Source of the DNA: a virus
Virus record (IMG/VR): IMGVR_UViG_3300032053_000420
Coordinates: 1 to 27,394 of that record
Direction: 5' to 3' (one strand)
Length of the DNA stretch: 27,394 nucleotides
Position 1 is the stretch's first letter, and each line of letters opens with the position of its first letter. Below the pieces are notes generated by a model. That model worked only from the letters and a program-made list of their open reading frames with translations, made no database searches and was not told the DNA's origin. Shown in pieces: positions 14,103-22,500 of this stretch. The position numbers and the translations under genes are program-made.

Positions 14103-14131
14103 ATTGTAACATTACTTTAGTAATATGTCAA
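14103..14131 (-). promoter_or_regulatory. Sigma-70-type promoter (early class) A
   Basis: On the minus strand TTGACA (14131-14126), 17 bp spacer, TACAAT (14108-14103). Predicted start near 14096 gives a short leader that contains the AAGGAG of the 76-aa gene. The spacer ends AAAGTAATGT, almost as in the promoter at 17.9 kb. Confidence 0.88.
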
Positions 14132-14141
14132 ATTTTTGACA
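14111..14141. promoter_or_regulatory. Two inverted repeats over promoter A, possible operator
   Basis: TGTCAAA-TT-TTTGACA (14126-14141) overlaps and extends upstream of the -35 box, and ATTACT-TT-AGTAAT (14111-14124) fills most of the spacer. Two perfect palindromes over a promoter resemble repressor or activator sites. Neither can be assigned to a known regulator. Confidence 0.4.
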
Positions 14142-14147
14142 CAATGT

Positions 14148-14171
14148 AAAAAGCCGGCAAGCCGGCTTTTT
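14148..14171. terminator. Bidirectional rho-independent terminator
   Basis: AAAAAGCCGG, loop CAAG, CCGGCTTTTT: a 10-bp perfect stem with T-runs on either strand. It overlaps the stop codon of the hydrolase gene (14170-14172) and would end that leftward transcript just before promoter A. Confidence 0.9.
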
Positions 14172-14916
14172 ATGAACCTAATATATTAAAAGGTCGCCAC
14201 GTGTCCTTGGTCTGGGATAATCTATTTGCTACCACAAACATAGCTATAGGATTATGACCGAGTCCTAAATGACTTGCGCCCGGTATTTCTACATTCTCAA
14301 TATGTTCTCCGGATTCTTCTATTGAACATTTCCAATGTACTACACCGTCAGTCTTGCTATAAATGGATGTAAACGGAACCGATGGTGGTGTCTCTAGTTG
14401 CTTAAGAATAGTTGGATTCTTATGGCTTTTATCTTTGCTTAAAAATTCATAGAATCTGTCAGCATTTGTTCCACCATTATTCATCTTAAAAGGTGTACCT
14501 AATGTAATTACCTGCCGCACTACTTCGGGACACATCTTGGCTATTTCCCTTGCGTAAATACCGCCTAAACTCCATCCTATTAGGCTGACCTGTTGCCCAC
14601 CCGTATCCCTGGAAATACTTTGAACAAGGTCAGTTAACCTCTTAGACATATCATCCATGCCGCGCCGCGGGCCTAGATTACGGCCTTGGCCCCATGGAAA
14701 TGCTTCATATCCCATGTCATCTAAAAATCCACGAAGATAATGGGTTGAACCGTCAGCAGCACCAAGGCCGGGAATAGTTAAGACAGGGTGCCCATCTCCT
14801 TTTGGAGATATATATCTTAGCGGCATATTTAGAGCCCATGCCATTGCGTATTCGTAAAGACTCCTGATACCTTCAACAGACAGAAGAATTTTAGAAGGTT
14901 CGTCAATCTGATCCAT
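14170..14916 (-). CDS. Alpha/beta-hydrolase, lipase/esterase-like
   Basis: The 248-residue protein matches a lipase-like alpha/beta-hydrolase. DGHPVLTIPGLGAADGST (oxyanion region), WGQGRNLGPRRG, nucleophile elbow GWSLGG with S116, VITLGTPF, D190 in SKTDGVVHW, and H216 in GASHLGLGHNP complete a Ser-Asp-His triad. The N-terminal lead SPKGDGHPVL is typical of homologues in Alpha- and Betaproteobacteria, so it is probably host-derived. The substrate cannot be named (acyl ester, perhaps membrane lipid). There is no signal peptide, so it should act inside the cell. It is coupled by TAATG to the A-type Fe-S carrier gene and ends at a terminator. Confidence 0.87.
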   Translation of the reverse strand: MDQIDEPSKILLSVEGIRSLYEYAMAWALNMPLRYISPKGDGHPVLTIPGLGAADGSTHYLRGFLDDMGYEAFPWGQGRNLGPRRGMDDMSKRLTDLVQSISRDTGGQQVSLIGWSLGGIYAREIAKMCPEVVRQVITLGTPFKMNNGGTNADRFYEFLSKDKSHKNPTILKQLETPPSVPFTSIYSKTDGVVHWKCSIEESGEHIENVEIPGASHLGLGHNPIAMFVVANRLSQTKDTWRPFNILGS

Positions 14917-15236
14917 TAGAATCCTACGCTAGAACCACACCCGCAACTTGTCTTTTGATTAGGATTATTGAATACAAAACTCTCACCCATCATATCTTTC
15001 TTATAATCAATCTCAGCCTCTTCAAGGTACATGTTACTTGCAGCATCTACGAGCAATGTATGCGAACCGTCAATATCGATCTCGAAATCGTCTTCGGTCA
15101 TTTCTTTTTCTACTGCGAAGAAATAGGTAAATCCGTTACACCCGCCGCCTTGCAATCCAAATCGTAGATACGGCGAATCCTCCTCGAGTAATATCGAGGA
15201 TATCTTTTCTTTTGCCTTGTCTGTAATCTTTATCAT
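14916..15236 (-). CDS. A-type iron-sulfur carrier (IscA/HesB/ErpA family)
   Basis: The 106-residue protein has LQGGGCNGFTYFF with C33 and, near the end, SCGCGSS with C98 and C100. This is the three-cysteine signature that binds Fe-S clusters in A-type carriers; length and fold pattern are complete. Such proteins deliver clusters from ISC/SUF scaffolds to target enzymes. HesB-like genes occur in marine T4-like phages, presumably to support Fe-S enzymes during infection. AAGAGGG precedes the ATG. A possible SufB/D-like protein at 26.5 kb might be functionally linked. Confidence 0.93.
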   Translation of the reverse strand: MIKITDKAKEKISSILLEEDSPYLRFGLQGGGCNGFTYFFAVEKEMTEDDFEIDIDGSHTLLVDAASNMYLEEAEIDYKKDMMGESFVFNNPNQKTSCGCGSSVGF

Positions 15237-15245
15237 TTTCCCTCT

Positions 15246-15842
15246 TTATAGTCTCTTATCGACTATGTGGTCGGCTAAACCAAGTTCAACTGCCTGGACG
15301 GCTGTGAGCCATTTATCTCTGTCAAGCAACGGCACGAAATCTTCATATGTCTTGCCCTTTGAATTATGCTTAACATACAGTTCTGTCATTTCCTTCTTGA
15401 TGCGGATACTTTCAATTAAGTCAATCTCCATATCAGACACTTTACCACGAGTGCCACTTGACGGTTGGTGAATCATTGTCATAGCTCTTGGCAGAATGTA
15501 CCTATGTCCTGCTTCTCCTGCCTGAGCAATAAATGATCCCATACTTGCTGCCCAACCCGCCACATATGTGTGAACAGGACACTTAATATATTGCATGACA
15601 TCATAGACTGCCAGGCCATCGTAAACAGATCCACCCGGAGACTTAACATACATACTTATCGGAGCTTCGGGATTTTCTGCCTCAAGAAAGAGTAATTGTG
15701 CAATTGCTACGTTACACATATTTTCTTCCACTTCTCCACTGAAGAAAATGACTCTTTCCTTCATCAGTCGTGAATATAAGTCGTAAGAGCGTTCTCCGCG
15801 TGCGGTTTGTTCTACAACCATTGGGATTAAAGCGTTTCTCAT
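15246..15842 (-). CDS. clpP: ClpP-family serine protease 1
   Basis: This 198-residue protein is a typical ClpP: N-terminal [48 protein letters not shown], catalytic S100 in [10 protein letters not shown]125 in MIHQPSSG, and the Asp in [20 protein letters not shown] (D176 by alignment). ClpP forms a tetradecameric barrel and needs a Clp ATPase (ClpX/ClpA) that the host would supply; I see none here. GQAASM is GWAASM, otherwise the active site is standard. AAAGGAAAT precedes ATG 15842. A second ClpP-like gene sits directly upstream. Confidence 0.95.
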   Translation of the reverse strand: MRNALIPMVVEQTARGERSYDLYSRLMKERVIFFSGEVEENMCNVAIAQLLFLEAENPEAPISMYVKSPGGSVYDGLAVYDVMQYIKCPVHTYVAGWAASMGSFIAQAGEAGHRYILPRAMTMIHQPSSGTRGKVSDMEIDLIESIRIKKEMTELYVKHNSKGKTYEDFVPLLDRDKWLTAVQAVELGLADHIVDKRL

Positions 15843-15851
15843 TTATTTCCT

Positions 15852-16421
15852 TTAGATAATTTTAGTTGATATGCCGAGCTGTAATGATTCTTCTGCTGTG
15901 AAGTGCTGATCAGTGTTTATTGTTCTTCTATTTTTAAATTGCTTCTTTGTGAGTCTTGCTCTATTTGAAATAATCTCATCAGTATAATCTTCAATCTCGG
16001 AAAGACGGCTAATTGCCGTGTTTAATTGTGCCTGCACAGTATATACTTCTGATAATGTCAAAGTCAAATCACCTGTGTTTAAAGTTCTATATGTTTTAAG
16101 AAAACTATACATACCCCACAAAGTCCACGAGGTCGGGTGAATCATAAAATCTGCTTTCTCTCCTGCAATACGTGTATCCGCTGCCAAAAAGATAAGAACT
16201 GCTGAACTCATGCATTTGCCATTAACTATTGCAGTAGTTCTGGATCTATAATTTTCTAATAGGTCAAAAATGTGCTTGGCAATATCGGGATCTCCACCAT
16301 CTGATTCTATATGTATTTCTAATTCAAGTGCAGGATCGGCAATCATTGCATTTATTGCAACCTGAATTATATGAGTATGATTACCGTTAATAGTCCCGGT
16401 GATATTAGCTATGTACGACAT
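15852..16421 (-). CDS. ClpP-family serine protease 2 (divergent)
   Basis: The 189-residue protein has the crotonase/ClpP fold signature: IHIESDGGDPDIAKHIFDLL, then TTAIVNGKCMSSAVLIFLAA, MIHPTSWTLWG, and TDQHFTAEESLQLGIS. Aligned to ClpP it keeps the triad (S72, H95, D171), so it may be active. The sequence between H95 and D171 is long and unlike ClpP1, and the N-terminal axial-loop region is missing. ATG 16421 has GGGG upstream; a TTG at 16436 gives five more residues. Two ClpP subunits side by side may form a mixed ring, as in cyanobacterial ClpP/ClpR, or the second may have a separate job such as prohead processing. Confidence 0.85.
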   Translation of the reverse strand: MSYIANITGTINGNHTHIIQVAINAMIADPALELEIHIESDGGDPDIAKHIFDLLENYRSRTTAIVNGKCMSSAVLIFLAADTRIAGEKADFMIHPTSWTLWGMYSFLKTYRTLNTGDLTLTLSEVYTVQAQLNTAISRLSEIEDYTDEIISNRARLTKKQFKNRRTINTDQHFTAEESLQLGISTKII

Positions 16422-16442
16422 TGACAATTGCCCCAAAACATG

Positions 16443-16450
16443 TATTTACT
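16443..16450 (-). promoter_or_regulatory. Weak T4-late-like box AGTAAATA for ClpP2
   Basis: AGTAAATA on the minus strand, 21 bp before ATG 16421. It differs from the usual NATAAATA at the second base and pairs divergently with the plus-strand box at 16464. Confidence 0.3.
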
Positions 16451-16463
16451 ATCGACCAAATTA

Positions 16464-16471
16464 GATAAATA
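16464..16471 (+). promoter_or_regulatory. T4-late-like promoter box GATAAATA
   Basis: GATAAATA on plus. Six bases downstream the predicted transcript would start at about 16477, which is the first base of the ATG for the small cargo gene, so the transcript would be leaderless or nearly so. Confidence 0.5.
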
Positions 16472-16476
16472 TGTTT

Positions 16477-16866
16477 ATGAAGATAAAAGATATTCTAAAT
16501 GAAGGTGTTACCGATATTGTTGCTCGTTTCTACGTAGAGGCAAGTAAGGATAGTGAAAGATTTTATAATCCCGAAGTTGTCAAGTATAAGGAAAAAAATG
16601 GCGAATACTATGACGACCATTTTAAACAATGGTTTAATGAAGAGGTTGTTCCTGTTTTCACAAAACCTGTCGATAAACCACAACCAGAATTTACCAATAC
16701 TCCTAAAACTGGAAAACTTCAGTCGCCCGGTTACAGGGGACTACAGTATGCATTAGCTGGTGCGGGCCTACCTTATAATCACAAAGTTCAACGCTACGAA
16801 CCAAACGCATCCAGAATGATTGCATCGCAAACTATGGACGCAGCCAGGAACAATAACGGTCAATAA
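16477..16866 (+). CDS. Probable capsid-targeted small protein, 129 aa
   Basis: Starting at the second ATG (16477) the N-terminus is MKIKDILNEGVTD. This fits the T4-type capsid-targeting sequence: a short amphipathic helix ending in LNE followed by G, the (I/L)xE|(A/G/S) rule of the gp21 prohead protease (compare T4 IPI, MKTYQEFIAE|A). The body is basic and Tyr/Asn-rich (FYNPEVVKYKEKNGEYYDDH, GYRGLQYALAGAGLPYNHKV), with no named domain. The ATG at 16471 would add MF. No ribosome-binding site is visible. It is convergent with and overlaps by 7 bp the minus-strand gene at 16860. Confidence 0.68.
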   Translation: MKIKDILNEGVTDIVARFYVEASKDSERFYNPEVVKYKEKNGEYYDDHFKQWFNEEVVPVFTKPVDKPQPEFTNTPKTGKLQSPGYRGLQYALAGAGLPYNHKVQRYEPNASRMIASQTMDAARNNNGQ

Positions 16867-17099
16867 CCCTTTAGTTTCTTAACTAGTAAATCTTCTACCT
16901 GTTCTTCTGTAAATTCAAAAACAGACATATTGTAATCTCCAGAAGCAGACATATAATCCTGCAATAATTGATCAATCTCAAGTGGTGATTTTCTCATTGC
17001 TGGCATTGTCGCCCTGTCCCACTTTTTAAGAATATAAACAACTGTTCCAGACCGCTGGCATAATACTCTTTGCCCATCCTGGGTCATTATTCCAAACAT
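16860..17099 (-). CDS. Hypothetical protein, 79 aa
   Basis: Unknown. N-terminal half MTQDGQRVLCQRSGTVVYIL looks like beta strands; the rest is helical (SPLEIDQLLQDYMSASGDYN, EFTEEQVEDLLVKKL). It is coupled to the exonuclease gene by TAATG and could be a partner or a further member of the early unit driven from promoter B. Confidence 0.73.
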   Translation of the reverse strand: MFGIMTQDGQRVLCQRSGTVVYILKKWDRATMPAMRKSPLEIDQLLQDYMSASGDYNMSVFEFTEEQVEDLLVKKLKGY

Positions 17100-17875
17100 T
17101 AGTCTATACCAAGCGCCTTATGAATACTGGCTGCTAAATCTGGATCAAAGTTATCTGCTTCTTCGTTAAACCAGTCTGTATTTTTCATTGCCCATTGCCA
17201 ATATGAATGCGGCACAGAAGTCATTAATTCATTCTTGTGCTTACCGAATGGCATCCTCTCATAAATGATCGGGTCTGTTGCCCATTGTGCAATTTGCGGG
17301 CCGTACGGCTCATCCTTGTCAATAAGGCCTGATTCCTCCATCATATCCACTAAGAATTCAAGTAACTTAGCAGTTATATAGGAATCGTTACCCGCACGGT
17401 GGCAACGCATCTCAAGTGGAATATCCAACTTTAATGCAAAACGTAAATAAGGGAGATTTGTTTCTTCGACTGACTCTACGCCATTGAACAGCTTCTTTGC
17501 CATTCTCCATGTGCAAATCCAGTTGTGATTTGTTGTATCAATACCGTGTCTTTCTAAAACACGCATATCGTAAAAGTGGTTATGGGCTACAAGGTAGCCG
17601 GCATTGTAGCCATCAACTACTGATTGAAATGTTTCCATTGAATCAACGAAAGCAGGGCTGCTTTCAACCATTTCATTTGTGATATAACAGATTGATTCCA
17701 CTTTGGGTGGAATAGGACGGTCAACAGGCTTATGAAATTCCTGGAAAATAGTCCAACTATCTCCCTCGCGAATAACAAACCCCGATTCTACGATTTCCGC
17801 AATTTTATAATCATCAGAGTTAGTTTCAGTATCTAATACTAAACAACTCTGTAAAAATTCTTCTTTATGAGACAT
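17099..17875 (-). CDS. DEDDh 3'-5' exonuclease (DnaQ/ExoX-like) with DUF3820-type C-terminus
   Basis: The 258-residue protein has the four acidic residues and catalytic His of DEDDh exonucleases: D15 and E17 in LDTETNS, D103 in HNHFYD, H159 and D164 in CHRAGNDS. The C-terminal MPFGKHKNELMTSVPHSYWQ is the short FGKxKG-like domain also found at the end of exonuclease X-type proteins. It would remove 3' nucleotides from DNA or RNA, in proofreading, repair or host DNA degradation. A very good sigma-70 promoter and GGAGAG ribosome-binding site lie just upstream, marking it as an early gene. Confidence 0.9.
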   Translation of the reverse strand: MSHKEEFLQSCLVLDTETNSDDYKIAEIVESGFVIREGDSWTIFQEFHKPVDRPIPPKVESICYITNEMVESSPAFVDSMETFQSVVDGYNAGYLVAHNHFYDMRVLERHGIDTTNHNWICTWRMAKKLFNGVESVEETNLPYLRFALKLDIPLEMRCHRAGNDSYITAKLLEFLVDMMEESGLIDKDEPYGPQIAQWATDPIIYERMPFGKHKNELMTSVPHSYWQWAMKNTDWFNEEADNFDPDLAASIHKALGID

Positions 17876-17897
17876 GTGAAACTCTCCAGTAAATAAT

Positions 17898-17926
17898 ATT
17901 ATAACAATTACTTACTGAAAAGTCAA
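17898..17926 (-). promoter_or_regulatory. Sigma-70-type promoter (early class) B
   Basis: TTGACT (17926-17921), 17 bp, TATAAT (17903-17898) on the minus strand. Predicted start near 17891 gives a leader of about 16 nt before ATG 17875. The spacer (AAGTAATTGT before the -10) resembles that of promoter A. Confidence 0.9.
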
Positions 17927-17949
17927 ACATTCACCACGGAATCCAGAAA

Positions 17950-19518
17950 TTAACGTCCGTAGCCTTTCATGTTTCCTAGCTTGGCGAAACGACCCATCCA
18001 GGCTAGAACATCTTCATCGGCTGCAACTGCTTCCTTAACATCTTCCTTCTTGTCGGCGGCCTTGTGAACTAGTCCCTTTTCGGTCTTGGTAACTGTACCA
18101 CCCTTAGATGTCTTGGATGTCTTTGCATCGTCGTCCTTCTTGTCAGATGCTAGCTTTTCCCATGGATTCTTGTCTTCGGATTCGTCGACTTCTTCCTTGT
18201 CTTTGGCGGCCTTGGCAATAGATTCCTTCTTGTCGTCATCTTTGTCAATATCTGGGAAGTCTGGCTTCTTCTTTTCATTCATTGTTCTCATGCCTAGAAC
18301 AGGTGCTACTGATTCCTTAAGAATATCGTATTTCTTTAGGCTAGATAGCATTGCTGCTACGTCTTTATCTACATTTTCCATAGTTGGATTTCCTTGTGGT
18401 TGTTGTGGTTGTTCTTGACCAATTTGCTGCGGTTGATCGCCAGCAGGTGCATCTGCTGAGGATACAGACCTAGGGCGTACTTGGTCAGTGAAATAGCCCT
18501 TGTCTACGAACTTGTGTAATTTCTTAATTTCGTCATCGATTTCGTATGTCTTAATTTTATAGTCTTCGCCCTGTAAGGTAGGATCGTCTGTGAGTTCTTT
18601 GAACGCTTGTTCCATCTTACCCTTATTGTCCTTAAGGGCCTTCGCTAAATCAGTATAAAGATAAGGAAACTTTGTTGAGATAACTTTCGCGCCGGCTGGC
18701 TGATCAGTAACATTCATAAAAGATCCACCAGCATCAAATTGATACTTCTCTTGCGGATCTAACATCTTCTTCCCGTCTTCATCTTTCTTTACTTCTTCCT
18801 TACCTTCCTTATCCTTTTCTTTGGCGTAAGTGAACAATTGGAATAACATATTCTTACCAGCATAGGAATGGAAGTGTCCGGCATAATTCGAATTAGCTGT
18901 ACACCATTGTGTACCTAATCCCAATAAACATCCTGCAGCACGATTTAAAGTTGTATAAACTCTATAATCTTCATTGTCGATAAGTTTGACACTCTTTGCC
19001 ATTTTATTTCTGGCTGCATTCTTAGCTGCATCTCTAGTTGCTTCTAGCTTATCCTTATAGTGTGTGGTCATGTAGTAACCTACATCACGCACACTATTAA
19101 ATTTTGGTAAATCCTTGTGATTAACATCGAGCATATTGCGATTTTTCAAGAGATACCAATCGCGCAGATTCATATTCATAACACCGGTTAAATCTTCCCA
19201 GTTATGACTACCTGCAATGTATCTACGAGCAATCCAATCGCTATTGACACCGTCACGAGAATAAACTGTTCCCTCGTATCCTTCTTTTTCGATTTTATCA
19301 ATATTTTCTAAAAACCACTGAACCAATTGTTCGTCCGGTGCCTTCTGAAATGACCTCGATGATCCGGCAGGAAAAGCTGCCGGATGCGAACGTGCATCAT
19401 CCCGAATTGCATCTGCTAAATTAACCACTAAATTTTTGTCATTCATTACACGCTGACTGCCCTTTGTCAGGGCAACAGCTTCCATAAGTAATGACTCAAT
19501 AAGCGAAAAGAAATGCAT
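17950..19518 (-). CDS. Probable virion-cargo protein with capsid-targeting N-terminus, 522 aa
   Basis: The N-terminus MHFFSLIESLLMEAVALTKG contains LMEA (E13|A14) and LIES, both fitting the T4 gp21 rule (I/L)xE|(A/G/S), so it is likely packaged and trimmed. Residues 20-335 are ordered, with a conserved-looking GLGTQWCTANSN (WCTA at 205-208) and GKNMLFQLF. The region after 340 is disordered: a Gln/Pro run, then Lys/Asp/Glu-rich segments; a further LKES lies at ILKESVAPVLG. The WCTA motif is reminiscent of other uncharacterised phage proteins but gives no function. ATG 19518 overlaps the stop of the 1142-aa gene (TAATG), so the two are co-expressed. Confidence 0.72.
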   Translation of the reverse strand: MHFFSLIESLLMEAVALTKGSQRVMNDKNLVVNLADAIRDDARSHPAAFPAGSSRSFQKAPDEQLVQWFLENIDKIEKEGYEGTVYSRDGVNSDWIARRYIAGSHNWEDLTGVMNMNLRDWYLLKNRNMLDVNHKDLPKFNSVRDVGYYMTTHYKDKLEATRDAAKNAARNKMAKSVKLIDNEDYRVYTTLNRAAGCLLGLGTQWCTANSNYAGHFHSYAGKNMLFQLFTYAKEKDKEGKEEVKKDEDGKKMLDPQEKYQFDAGGSFMNVTDQPAGAKVISTKFPYLYTDLAKALKDNKGKMEQAFKELTDDPTLQGEDYKIKTYEIDDEIKKLHKFVDKGYFTDQVRPRSVSSADAPAGDQPQQIGQEQPQQPQGNPTMENVDKDVAAMLSSLKKYDILKESVAPVLGMRTMNEKKKPDFPDIDKDDDKKESIAKAAKDKEEVDESEDKNPWEKLASDKKDDDAKTSKTSKGGTVTKTEKGLVHKAADKKEDVKEAVAADEDVLAWMGRFAKLGNMKGYGR

Positions 19519-22500
19519 TATGTCAATGAAACTAGGCTATCTCTTAGTGCATCTAACACAGGCTTCAATTCCACAGTACCACCATTGGCTGCTCTCTTAA
19601 GGAAATCCTTATATTCATCAGTTCCTTGTCGACCACCCGATGCCTGCACAACTGCCTTGATAATTTGATCAGTAAAACTCTTATTTTGATTGCCATATGC
19701 CTGGCTAAGTGCTACATCACCGGATGTATCAATGGTTGCAAGGAATTGTTTTAGCTTATTACCGCTGGCCGCAATTTTCTGTGCGCCTTCAAAGTTTCCG
19801 CCATCAATATAACGCTTTGCTCTACTGTTAATTTGGCTAAGTGCCTGATTTCCTAATGTCTTAAGAACTGGGCGAACTCTCTTAAAGATTTTTGTTACAG
19901 CATCCATTTCGTTGACTTCGGGCTCAACCTTCATGTCAGCACGGCCCTTCATCTTATCACGTTCAACGGCACCACTAGCAACCCAAACGGTCTTCAATGG
20001 ACCAATTTGGTCTGCAAGCAGATTGAATGTGTTGTTAGGGTTCTGCATATCCTTGCCACTAATCTTACCCATACGTGCCTTCATTACTGTAGGATCAGGA
20101 TGACGCTGCTCTGGTTCTTCTCCAGGAGCGGTAGGCTGACGCAACAGAGAAGGATCAACTTGCTGACCATCATCAGTAAAAGCGATAATCTGATATGGAA
20201 GTGTGCTATCTCCGGCCGGATTATATTGTTTTCCCTTTCTAGCAAATTCTGCAGTTCTGTCCTTAATAAACTTTTCATAAGGCTTAATACCAGCGACGCC
20301 ATCTGTCGCCGAAACAATAACAAAGTTATCAGGATTAGCTTTAAATTCCTTCCATAGAAGTCTTTCGCTAAACGGTGCCGGTTCTAGTGCAGCCTCATTG
20401 CTCAACTTATGCTTATTGTGCATCCAACGAACTAAATTTTGTCCGCCCTTTTCCTTGCCAAGCATTTTGCTTAATGAGCTTTCGTCGAGCAGCTCTTCTT
20501 CAACCATTGTTTCCTTTAAAACTGCAATAACTTCTTCGTCCCACTTGAGTTGCTCAAATAGGGTAGGTCTTAGCATTGCTAGCTCTGCAGATTCACGTAA
20601 TCTAGGCATATTTCCACGTCCTCCAAGTTGTCCTTGTCCCTGTGGCGGTCCGCCTAGTCTTGCATCTGCATCAGGGTATGCATAAATGTATTGTCCCATT
20701 GGATCTCTGACCAAATGGAATCTAATTCCGTTTGCCTTATATTCCTTAACATCGGGCTTGTATCCCGGAATTGCCATTCCGTGACTTACATCAACCGTTC
20801 CGAGATCTTCGGCATTATCTCTTAACCATCCAGCAACCGCACGGATTTCAGCATCTGTATTAGGTCCCTGGCCTTCCACATTGGCAACTGTTTGAATAAG
20901 TTCAAGTGGAGTAGAAGTAAACATGCTAAAGACCTGACGTCCCATTCCGCGAACATTTCTATCACCAAATCCTGGTAGATTATTTACATTGTGCCATTCT
21001 GGAGTTTGCGTACCGGCAGCTTGCATTGCTGAACTAATGACAGCAGGAACATCACTGGCTGTTCTAATAGTTAATGCATCTTGCGGAGTATCGGGAAGAT
21101 CGGGTTCCGCGGCGCCTGCATCCGGATTAATGCGGTTCATGAAGTTACGCATTGTATCTGAAGGATTCATACCACGTAATGAATTCTGTGTCGAATCCCT
21201 TGATGCAGCTGGTAGGGACATCGATGGACTGTCAGAAACTTCGCTATCGGCAGGTTCGTCAAATGTTGCAGGTAAATCTGCCTGACGTGGATTAAGTACA
21301 TCATCCATATCGTCGAGATTAAAGCCCTGTGTCTTAGTTTGTGTTGGGCGAGTAGCTTCAGCAACATCTCCCATGACTTCGGAATGATACTTTCTTAATT
21401 GATTTGGAGTCATTTGAGCCATTTGATCTTCTGTATACGACTTTGATGCCTTGCTTAGACCCATGCTATCCATATATTTGATTGTAGCAATCATATCTAG
21501 TGCTTCGTCGGGATCAATTTGTGACATTTCGTCCTGAGCCTGGCGTACTGCCATTGGATCAGCATCGTAGTCCGGCTCCGACATATCCATATCATCGGGA
21601 CCTTCACCTAGATTTTCGTCACCGTAGGTCATTGGGGAATTTTGTCCACCTGACTTCTTGAATTCTGTCTTTGTAACGATGTCGCCAAGCTTAACACCCC
21701 TGCCAGACTTTGGCTTCTCTACAAAATCCATTGGTTCTTCTTCCATTTTCTTCTTCATACCAACAACAGGTAAACCCTGTGTATTAGCGGCATTACCTGT
21801 TCTACTGGATCTCATTGGATCACCGGGCCCTCCGATATGAGCACTTCCCGGAAATGTTACTTCTGCTTTTCTCGGACCGTGGTATTTTCCAACAGTTGGT
21901 TTTCCACCCTTAGCCAAGAAATCTGAAACGGCAGCATCATCTTCGTCAAACATTCCTACTTCTTCGAGTTCCATCTCATCGGCAGCAATATCATTCATAT
22001 CCATTTGCAACTCTGTATCCATTGCATGATCGTGATCCTGGTGGTTACCGGAACATGTTGAGCACGGAGGTTGAGGCATGTTGGGTGGGACCGGCATTGC
22101 AGGATTCATGTCGATCCCGCCAAATACAACTGTATCTGCTGGATGAACACCACCGATACCATCTAGCGCACCATGCATACCCGGCATTTCATCTTGCGAT
22201 GGGAAACAAGCAGGGCAGTCCCAGCTACCGCAACCACATTCGTTGGTTTGTGATGGAATGTCTTCGGCTAATTCTTTTCCTTCCGAAGACAATGCTTCCT
22301 CGACAGCTGACATCCACTTTGAAAATTCGTCTCTTGTATCCATTGCTGGCTCCCTTGATTGCATTCCACTATTCTGTGGCTGTTCTATCTTTACGTTATC
22401 TGATCCAAACGACATGGGTGATAGATTACCATCATTGTCCATGCCGTCAAAATTATCCTTAGCATCTTGTTCTAATACAGACGCCACATTTTCTACAGGA

